Positions 1-5,727 of a stretch of DNA of 5,727 nt are shown one piece after another. How positions within the stretch are numbered: the stretch's first letter is position 1; every line of letters starts with the position of its first letter. The notes beneath the pieces were generated by a model, which saw nothing but the letters and a program-made list of their open reading frames with translations, ran no database searches and was not told the origin of the DNA. The translations under genes and the position numbers were made by a program. This DNA is from an uncultured Steroidobacteraceae bacterium (GTDB lineage: Bacteria; Pseudomonadota; Gammaproteobacteria; Steroidobacterales; Steroidobacteraceae): NCBI GenBank assembly GCA_955652625.1, contig CATPBM010000136.1, positions 1 through 5,727 on the forward strand. The letters are read 5' to 3'.

Positions 1-591
1 ACCGAGCTCGAGTCGCTGCGCCGCCACTTGAATGGCAGGCTGCCCGAAGGGGCGGCAGCCCTTAGCTACCTGCCGTTTCTGGCGCTCGCCCTGGTGCGCG
101 TGCTCAGGGATTTTCCGCAATGCAATGCGCACTACGATGGGGAGCGGGGCGTGATCGTGCGCTACGCCGCGGTGCACCTGGGGGTCGCGACGCAGACGCC
201 CGATGGACTGAAGGTGCCGGTGGTGCATGACGCGCAGGCGCTGCCGCTGTGGGACCTGGCGGCGCAGATGCGCCGCGTAAGCGAGGCGGCGCGCACCAAC
301 AAGGCCAAGCGCGAAGAGCTGACAGGCTCGACCATCACCATTACCAGTCTCGGCAAGCTCGGCGGCATTGTCAGCACACCCATCATCAACGCTCCGGAAG
401 TGGCCATCATCGGCGTCAATCGCGCCCTCGAGCGCCCGGTGGTGGTGGATGGCGCTATCGCGATCCGGCGCACCATGAATCTGTCCTCCTCTTTTGACCA
501 CCGCTTCGTAGATGGCTACGACGCAGCCGCCATGATCCAGGCGTTGAAAGAGTGCCTGGAGCATCCCGCCACTATTTTCCTCGACACTTGA
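1..591 (+). CDS. 2-oxo-acid dehydrogenase E2 (dihydrolipoyl acyltransferase), C-terminal catalytic domain, 5'-truncated; probably branched-chain type
   Basis: The reading frame is open from base 1 to the TGA at 589-591, giving 196 residues; the lipoyl and E1/E3-binding domains lie outside the window. This is the catalytic domain that moves an acyl group from lipoyl-lysine to CoA in the cytoplasmic 2-oxo-acid dehydrogenase complex. Visible hallmarks are the LSYLPFLALAL helix, the segment LGVATQTPDGLKVPVV, the GSTITITSLGKLGG motif and the active-site motif FDHRFVDGYDAA, with catalytic His at visible residue 167 and Asp at 171. The end LEHPATIFLD is typical of the family. LSYLPF, the DFPQCNAHYD segment and the C-terminus resemble branched-chain keto acid E2 (BkdB/DBT) more than pyruvate or 2-oxoglutarate E2, so a branched-chain substrate is likely but not proven. 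The stop codon overlaps the start of the next gene. Confidence 0.93.
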   Translation, partial: TELESLRRHLNGRLPEGAAALSYLPFLALALVRVLRDFPQCNAHYDGERGVIVRYAAVHLGVATQTPDGLKVPVVHDAQALPLWDLAAQMRRVSEAARTNKAKREELTGSTITITSLGKLGGIVSTPIINAPEVAIIGVNRALERPVVVDGAIAIRRTMNLSSSFDHRFVDGYDAAAMIQALKECLEHPATIFLDT

Positions 592-2216
592 GCGCGCGCC
601 GGGCGGGCTTTCGCATCCGCGCCGGATGCGCAGCGCGCGGCCTGCAGCTCGTCGCGCTCCTGACATTGCTGGCAGCGTGTGGGGGTGGCGGCGGCAACGG
701 CGCTGCCATGCCCCCCGCGCCCCCGGTACCGCCAGCGTTCACCTCCGTGCCCCAGGTGCGCGTCTCGCAGCCTTCCGCCTTCGCGCCGGGGTGCGACGGC
801 GCGACTCCCACGGGCACGTTATACGTCGATACCGCCGCCGAGCCGTATCTTGCGGTCAATCCGACGAATCAGCTGAACCTCATCGCCGGGTGGCAGCAGA
901 ACCGCTGGTCCGACGGCGGAGCGCAGGGCGTGAGCCTCGCGAGCTCAGTTGATGGCGGCATGAGCTGGAGGCTCACCAGCGCGGCGTTTTCCCGCTGCAC
1001 CGGTGGTAACAGCGGCAACGCCGGCAACTACGCGCGCGCCACCGACGTGTGGCTCACGGCCTCCCCGAATGGGGGGATGTACGCGCTGTCCCTGTCCTTC
1101 ACCGGCGCGACGCTGCTGCCGGGCTCCTCCAGTGCCATGCTGGTGGCTCAATCACTCGACGGCGGCGCGACCTGGACGCTGCCCATCGCCCTCATCCAGG
1201 ACGGCGCGCAGTTCTCCAACGACAAGGGCTCGATCACGGCCGATCCCAACAATTCGAGCTACGTGTATGCGGTGTGGGACCGTCTGCCCAACCAGATCGC
1301 CGGTCCCGCCTACTTTGCGATGACCGCCGATGCGGGCGCAAGCTGGCAACCGGCGCGCAACATTTACGATCCGGGTCCGACCAGCCAGACGATCGGCCAC
1401 CAGATCGTCGTACTTCCCAGCGACGTGGTGGTCGACATTTTCACGCAGATAGACACCGCGGCGGGGGGCGTGACCACTGCGTCGCTGCGTGCCATGCAGT
1501 CCGCCGATCACGGCACGACCTGGTCAACCCCGGTCATGATCTCGGACCTGGAGGCCCGCGGTACCACCGATCCGCAGTCCGGCCATGCGGTGCGCGACGG
1601 GTCGGACCTCGCTTCGGTCAGCGTTGGCCCCGGCGGTGTTATCGAGGTTGTCTGGCAGGACGCTCGTTTTTCCGGCGGGCAGCGCGATGGCATCGCCCTG
1701 ACGCACTCCTCCGACGCAGGGGCGAGCTGGTCGGCGCCGGCACAGGTCAACGCGGATCATGCCGTACAGGCCTTTACCCCCACCATAAACGTGCGCCCCG
1801 ACGGTGCCATCGCAGTCACGTACTTCGACCTGCGCAACGACACCTTCCCCGGTGTGTTCCTGAGCGACTGTTGGATCGTGGTCTCGCGTGACGGGGGCGC
1901 GACCTTCCAGGAGTCGCACCTTTCCGGGCCGTTGGATCTGAATCTGGCGCCGGATTCGCAAGGATTGTTCCTGGGCGACTACCAATCACTCGCGAATGCG
2001 AGGGGAGCATTCCTGCCGTTCTATGTGCAGACCGACGCCGGCACTCAGGTACGCAGCGATGCCTCCATCTCGTTCCCACCGGCGGCTTTGGCCGCGGCGG
2101 CGTTCCGGGCGCACGCCGCGCCTCCGGGCATGACGCTCACGGCTGCCGCCCGGCAACATGTCATGGAGCGCTTGAGGCTCACGCAGGCGCAGCGCCTGCG
2201 AGGGCGAGGGCGATAA
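588..2216 (+). CDS. Sialidase-like six-bladed beta-propeller lipoprotein with Asp-box (BNR) repeats
   Basis: This 542-residue protein (from TTG 588) opens with an Arg-rich n-region, a hydrophobic stretch LQLVALLTLLAA and a lipobox ending in Cys31, followed by a Gly-rich linker. It is therefore probably a lipoprotein, and with Gly rather than Asp at +2 probably in the outer membrane. Six Asp boxes of the form S-x-D-x-G-x-(T/S)-(W/F) have their Asp at residues 122, 191, 248, 307, 376 and 435. The 57-69 residue spacing fits one box per blade of a six-bladed propeller. The N-terminal segment AEPYLAVNPTNQLNLIAGW is typical of proteins annotated as exo-alpha-sialidase family. No (F/Y)RIP motif precedes the first box, so catalysis is doubtful and the substrate is unknown. 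TTG 588 overlaps the E2 stop; an in-frame GTG at 552 is the alternative start, but it gives a long n-region. Neither has a good ribosome site. A basic Ala/Arg-rich tail of about 46 residues follows the propeller. Confidence 0.85.
   Translation: MSARRAGFRIRAGCAARGLQLVALLTLLAACGGGGGNGAAMPPAPPVPPAFTSVPQVRVSQPSAFAPGCDGATPTGTLYVDTAAEPYLAVNPTNQLNLIAGWQQNRWSDGGAQGVSLASSVDGGMSWRLTSAAFSRCTGGNSGNAGNYARATDVWLTASPNGGMYALSLSFTGATLLPGSSSAMLVAQSLDGGATWTLPIALIQDGAQFSNDKGSITADPNNSSYVYAVWDRLPNQIAGPAYFAMTADAGASWQPARNIYDPGPTSQTIGHQIVVLPSDVVVDIFTQIDTAAGGVTTASLRAMQSADHGTTWSTPVMISDLEARGTTDPQSGHAVRDGSDLASVSVGPGGVIEVVWQDARFSGGQRDGIALTHSSDAGASWSAPAQVNADHAVQAFTPTINVRPDGAIAVTYFDLRNDTFPGVFLSDCWIVVSRDGGATFQESHLSGPLDLNLAPDSQGLFLGDYQSLANARGAFLPFYVQTDAGTQVRSDASISFPPAALAAAAFRAHAAPPGMTLTAAARQHVMERLRLTQAQRLRGRGR
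612..630. repeat. GC-rich perfect inverted repeat just after the E2 stop
   Basis: CGCATCCG (612-619) pairs perfectly with CGGATGCG (623-630) across a three-base loop. It begins 21 bases after the E2 stop and lies within the signal-peptide codons of the propeller lipoprotein. No T-run follows, so it is not a standard intrinsic terminator. It could stabilise the E2 message end or slow translation of the signal peptide, or it may be a by-product of high GC. Confidence 0.5.
2182..2200. repeat. Perfect 9-bp inverted repeat at the 3' end of the lipoprotein gene
   Basis: CGCAGGCGC (2182-2190) and GCGCCTGCG (2192-2200) are exact reverse complements around one central base, so the RNA could form an 8-bp stem with a three-base loop. 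It encodes part of the basic C-terminal tail (TQAQRLR) and ends 13 bases before the TAA. No U-tract follows. A role in 3' end protection or in slowing polymerase before the convergent gene is possible but unproven. Confidence 0.5.
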
Positions 2217-2217
2217 T

Positions 2218-2243
2218 CGGCGCCGCGGAATTCTAAGGCGCCG
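2218..2243. terminator. Possible bidirectional hairpin between convergent genes
   Basis: CGGCGCC (2218-2224) and GGCGCCG (2237-2243) form a 7-bp inverted repeat with a 12-base loop. It starts right after the TAA of the lipoprotein gene and reaches into the last codons of the VOC gene, the only place where both convergent transcripts can end. No T-run follows on either strand, so it lacks the second half of an intrinsic terminator. Termination here may be Rho-dependent. Confidence 0.3.
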
Positions 2244-2616
2244 GCTGCCAGAGCTCGATCGGATTGCCTTCCGGGTCCTGCAGGCGCGCAAATCGCCCGT
2301 TGGGATAGGTCTGCGGATCGATCTCGACTGCGATCCCCGCGGCGCGCAGTTGCGCCACCATGGCGGGCAGGCTCCGGACCCTGAAGTTCACCATCCAGCG
2401 GTTCGCCTCGTTGCCGAAGTAGGACGTCGATTCCTCGAAGGGCGCGAACGCCGTAGGGCCGGCCTGTTGCTGCCAGACGGGCTCGTCATAGTTTGGCGGC
2501 ACCATCACGATACCGAGGTGATCGCGGTACCAGCGGGCCAGAGCCTCCGGGTCACGCGCCCGAAAGAACAGACCGCCGATCCCCAGCACCGCTTCCATGG
2601 CTCCCCGCGTGCTCAC
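2233..2616 (-). CDS. VOC-family (glyoxalase/bleomycin-resistance fold) protein
   Basis: This 127-residue single-module protein has the vicinal oxygen chelate pattern. The first half-motif is GGLFFRARDPEALARWYRDHLGI (broken here as GGLFFRARDPEAL, then ARWYRDHLGI, residues 14-36). It then has a strand NRWMVNFRV, a helix MVAQLRAAGI and the ending ARLQDPEGNPIELWQP. The conserved Glu121 of the GNPIELW strand is present, but the position that usually carries a metal-binding His on the first strand is Gly, so classical glyoxalase I metal chemistry is doubtful. The substrate cannot be inferred. GTG 2616 overlaps the TGA of the upstream DUF1684 gene (GTGA), suggesting coupled translation in one operon. 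An internal ATG at 2598 (residue 7) is preceded closely by GGGGAG and is a credible alternative start that keeps the whole fold. The gene converges on the lipoprotein gene. Confidence 0.88.
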   Translation of the reverse strand: MSTRGAMEAVLGIGGLFFRARDPEALARWYRDHLGIVMVPPNYDEPVWQQQAGPTAFAPFEESTSYFGNEANRWMVNFRVRSLPAMVAQLRAAGIAVEIDPQTYPNGRFARLQDPEGNPIELWQPAP

Positions 2617-3635
2617 GAGTGGCGCGCGGGCGCGCCCGCGTAGGTTTTCTCGCCGGCGTCCACTCGCAGTTTCAGGCGGTTCTGGGACGGCGGCAGCGGG
2701 CAGGTCGCAAAGTCATTCAGCGCGCACGGCGGGTTGTAGGCCTTGTTGAAATACAGTCGCGCGGTGCCGTCTGTCGGCAGCGGGATGTAGAGGAATCGTC
2801 CCGCGCCATAGGTCTCGTGGCCGCTCGTGGCGTCCGCGAACATGATGAACAACTCCTTGTCGTCCGGCTGCTCGAGCACGGTGTCGAGGCGCCATTCGCG
2901 CCCGTCCTTCCGGAAGACCACCGCGCCCGGGCACTCCATCTCTTCCTCCATGCCCAGGATGTTGATGATCCTGATGTGGCGCGCGGGCTGGTAGCGCTCG
3001 AAGCGCGCGTCGAGCACCCACGCGGTGCTCACCGGGAAGTAGCTCAGGCCGCGGAACCCCAGGCGGTGTGGGTTGTTGAGATCGCGTACGCGCACGCCGA
3101 GGTTGCCGGCGCGTTCGATGACGAAGAAGCGCAGCGCGCCACTGGCGAGCACCGTGGGCTCGGCCGTGGTGTCGGGGGCCATATCGATCGAGGTCGCCGG
3201 CTGGCCGTCGTGTGTCACGCCCGCGCCCGGGCGTGCGATGAAGCGCACCCTATGTCCCGTGAGCTCGAAGGAGCCTGCGGTGTCGGCAAGAGCCGGGTTG
3301 TCCAGCACCAGGGAGTTGGAGGCGGCGCGCCCGAAACTGTTGTCGCCCTCTTTGAGCCAGAACAGGCCCGTGAGCGTCAGCCACCCGCCATCGCCGCTCA
3401 GCCCATCGACCCGCCTCACCCGCCAGTCCCTGACGCTGGCGCGCTCGGCATCCAGATCCGCGGATGCCTCGGCGCCCGCGCCACTCGCAAAGGGTGCCCG
3501 CGGCTTGGCGACCGAGGGCGCCGCGCTCACGGGCGCCGCGATTGACGACAGCAGCATCGCAAGCGACAGCGCCGTGGTTGATCCAATCGGTGCAGCGCGG
3601 CCGTGCGCTGCATGAGCGTGGTGCAGTTCCGGCAT
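2613..3635 (-). CDS. Secreted DUF1684 domain protein
   Basis: This 340-residue protein has an N-terminal signal peptide: a hydrophobic stretch TTALSLAMLLSSIAA (residues 20-34) and a likely signal peptidase I site after VSA (residue 38). It is probably periplasmic. The rest matches DUF1684: GWLTLTGLFWLKEGDNSFG near residues 85-103, RVRDLNNPHRLGFRGLSYFP, LGMEEEMECPGAVVFRKDG, the segment ETYGAGRFLYIPLP at about 274-287, and the strongly conserved FNKAYNPPC (296-304) and ATCPLPPSQNRL (310-321), with two Cys eight residues apart. The biochemical role of the family is not known to me. The ATG at 3635 has a weak GGTGA five bases upstream. The gene is divergent from aceB and shares its AT-rich promoter gap. 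Its stop overlaps the VOC start, so the two probably form an operon. Confidence 0.9.
   Translation of the reverse strand: MPELHHAHAAHGRAAPIGSTTALSLAMLLSSIAAPVSAAPSVAKPRAPFASGAGAEASADLDAERASVRDWRVRRVDGLSGDGGWLTLTGLFWLKEGDNSFGRAASNSLVLDNPALADTAGSFELTGHRVRFIARPGAGVTHDGQPATSIDMAPDTTAEPTVLASGALRFFVIERAGNLGVRVRDLNNPHRLGFRGLSYFPVSTAWVLDARFERYQPARHIRIINILGMEEEMECPGAVVFRKDGREWRLDTVLEQPDDKELFIMFADATSGHETYGAGRFLYIPLPTDGTARLYFNKAYNPPCALNDFATCPLPPSQNRLKLRVDAGEKTYAGAPARHS
2625..2640. repeat. 16-bp perfect GC palindrome at the DUF1684/VOC junction
   Basis: CGCGGGCG followed directly by CGCCCGCG is a perfect palindrome in the last codons of DUF1684 (encoding AGAPA). On the minus-strand message it sits 9-24 bases ahead of the VOC GTG start, where a ribosome site would be expected; no Shine-Dalgarno is present there. 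A hairpin here would be opened by ribosomes finishing DUF1684, which fits translational coupling. Extreme local GC could also produce it by chance. Confidence 0.5.
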
Positions 3636-3652
3636 ATGTTCACCGCGAGGTT

Positions 3653-3667
3653 CTGTGAAATTAACAG
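3653..3667. promoter_or_regulatory. Operator-like imperfect palindrome in the divergent gap
   Basis: CTGTGAAATTAACAG is a 15-base palindrome with six of seven pairs matching around a central A. It overlaps the proposed -35 of the aceB promoter and the proposed -10 and start site of the DUF1684 promoter, so a bound protein could affect both. TGTGAA within it recurs at 3668-3673, fourteen bases on. The binding protein is unknown; glyoxylate-shunt genes are commonly controlled by IclR-, GntR- or TetR-type regulators, but none is encoded here. Confidence 0.35.
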
Positions 3668-3687
3668 TGTGAAGTTTCCATGGTCAA
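3660..3687 (-). promoter_or_regulatory. Candidate sigma70-type promoter for DUF1684-VOC
   Basis: On the minus strand TTGACC (3687-3682, five of six consensus matches) and GTTAAT (3665-3660, four of six) are separated by 16 bases. The predicted start is near 3653, giving a leader of about 18 bases to the ATG at 3635. The region is AT-rich against a GC-rich background. It lies on top of the opposite-facing aceB promoter. Only one of several weak -10 choices is given, so the call is tentative. Confidence 0.4.
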
Positions 3688-3689
3688 AT
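3661..3689 (+). promoter_or_regulatory. aceB: Candidate sigma70-type promoter for aceB(-aceA)
   Basis: TTAACA (3661-3666, five of six matches to TTGACA) and TCAAAT (3684-3689, four of six matches to TATAAT) are spaced by exactly 17 bases. The predicted start is near 3696, leaving a leader of about 25 bases before the ATG at 3721. It sits in the only AT-rich stretch of the gap. This promoter would drive aceB and, through a 37-base gap, probably aceA. Confidence 0.5.
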
Positions 3690-3700
3690 TTGCCTGGCAA
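3690..3700. promoter_or_regulatory. Short perfect palindrome at the predicted aceB transcription start
   Basis: TTGCC-T-GGCAA is a perfect 11-base inverted repeat directly after the proposed aceB -10 and just upstream of the opposite promoter's -35. Its position suits a repressor site blocking aceB initiation, but it is short and could be chance. Confidence 0.3.
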
Positions 3701-3720
3701 GCGCGTATGCTGGGGCGGAC

Positions 3721-5346
<1,626 letters not shown>

Positions 5347-5368
5347 CAGACTGCTTTCCCTATACCCG

Positions 5369-5374
5369 AGGTGC
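5369..5374 (+). promoter_or_regulatory. aceA: Ribosome binding site of aceA
   Basis: GAGGTG lies nine bases before the ATG at 5384 in the 37-base gap after aceB. It is the clearest Shine-Dalgarno in the window and fixes the isocitrate lyase start. Confidence 0.7.
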
Positions 5375-5383
5375 ACGCGCCCC

Positions 5384-5727
5384 ATGAGCCCTTTCAAATC
5401 CCTTCCCACCGCCGATGATCTCGAGCGTAACTGGCGCGAGAGTCCGCGCTGGCGCGGTATCAAGCGCGGTTATCAGGCGGCTGACGTCGTACGCCTGCGC
5501 GGCACGATTGCCGTGGAGCATTCCATCGCGCGTCTCACCGCGGAAAAGCTCTGGCGGTATCTGAACGACAAGCCCTTCGTGAATGCGCTCGGCGCGCTCA
5601 CCGGTAACCAGGCGATGCAGCAGGTGAAGGCGGGACTGGATGCGATCTACCTGTCGGGCTGGCAAGTGGCGGGCGATGCGAACCTCGCAGGCGAGATGTA
5701 CCCGGACCAATCCCTTTATCCAGCGGA
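5384..5727 (+). CDS. aceA: Isocitrate lyase, N-terminal part (runs off the window end)
   Basis: The frame from ATG 5384 is open to the window end and gives 114 complete codons. The product cleaves isocitrate to glyoxylate and succinate, the committed step of the glyoxylate shunt, and feeds glyoxylate to the malate synthase encoded just upstream. The N-terminus has the usual [19 protein letters not shown] and VVRLRGTI segments. The highly conserved run [18 protein letters not shown] leads into [20 protein letters not shown] (residues 89-108). Ser91-Gly92-Trp93 match the substrate-contact positions 91-93 of the E. coli enzyme exactly, which supports the chosen start. The catalytic KKCGH loop is beyond the window. 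The 37-base gap after aceB shows no terminator, so co-transcription is likely. Confidence 0.97.
   Translation, partial: MSPFKSLPTADDLERNWRESPRWRGIKRGYQAADVVRLRGTIAVEHSIARLTAEKLWRYLNDKPFVNALGALTGNQAMQQVKAGLDAIYLSGWQVAGDANLAGEMYPDQSLYPA

Noticed and set aside
612..630. Intrinsic terminator of the E2 gene
   Set aside because: The stem is good but no T-run follows, and it lies inside the next gene's signal-peptide codons. It is kept only as an inverted repeat.
1049..1891. Plus-strand frame (280 codons) inside the propeller gene
   Set aside because: It is a shifted reading of the Asp-box gene, very rich in Arg, with no domain pattern. The other frame has six regular Asp boxes.
1524..1985. Minus-strand frame (153 codons) opposite the propeller gene
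   Set aside because: It is antisense to the regular Asp-box coding frame and has no recognisable protein signature.
2493..3545. Plus-strand open frame (350 codons) opposite DUF1684
   Set aside because: The minus strand carries conserved DUF1684 motifs, a signal peptide and an operon overlap. The plus-strand translation is Arg/Ala/His-rich with no recognisable domain.
3654..3673. CRP-type site suggested by two TGTGA half-sites
   Set aside because: The half-sites are direct repeats, not the inverted TGTGA-N6-TCACA arrangement.
3706..3711. TATGCT as a -10 element for aceB
   Set aside because: It would start transcription only a few bases before the ATG and has no well-spaced -35. The TTAACA/TCAAAT pair with a 17-base spacer fits better.

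Overview
The window is about two-thirds G+C, densely coded, and looks like a chromosomal segment of a high-GC proteobacterium. A gammaproteobacterium is my best guess from the style of the E2, DUF1684 and malate synthase proteins, but that is inference. It holds six protein genes, two of them cut by the window edges. I saw no tRNA, rRNA, CRISPR array, insertion sequence or attachment site.

Left part, plus strand: the C-terminal catalytic domain of a 2-oxo-acid dehydrogenase E2 acyltransferase, most like the branched-chain type (1-591). It overlaps by four bases (TTGA) a gene for a lipoprotein with six Asp-box repeats, a sialidase-like six-bladed beta-propeller (588-2216). Middle, minus strand: a two-gene unit, a secreted DUF1684 protein (2613-3635) followed by a VOC/glyoxalase-fold protein (2233-2616), joined by a GTGA stop/start overlap. 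This unit converges on the propeller gene with only 16 bases between the stop codons.

Right part, plus strand: the glyoxylate-shunt pair, malate synthase A (aceB, 3721-5346) and the first 114 codons of isocitrate lyase (aceA, from 5384). The pair splits isocitrate into glyoxylate and succinate and condenses glyoxylate with acetyl-CoA to malate. This allows growth on acetate, fatty acids or other acetyl-CoA-yielding substrates. Branched-chain keto acid oxidation by a complex like the one at the left edge also yields acetyl-CoA, but a regulatory link is only inferred.

The one real regulatory region is the 85-base gap 3636-3720 between the divergent DUF1684 and aceB starts. Its core (3651-3700) is about 38% GC. 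It can be read as two antiparallel sigma70-type promoters in which each -35 element overlaps the other's -10 element, flanked by two short palindromes. This is the most interesting feature here. Otherwise the region is ordinary metabolic and envelope gene content, and I found no convincing new biological system.
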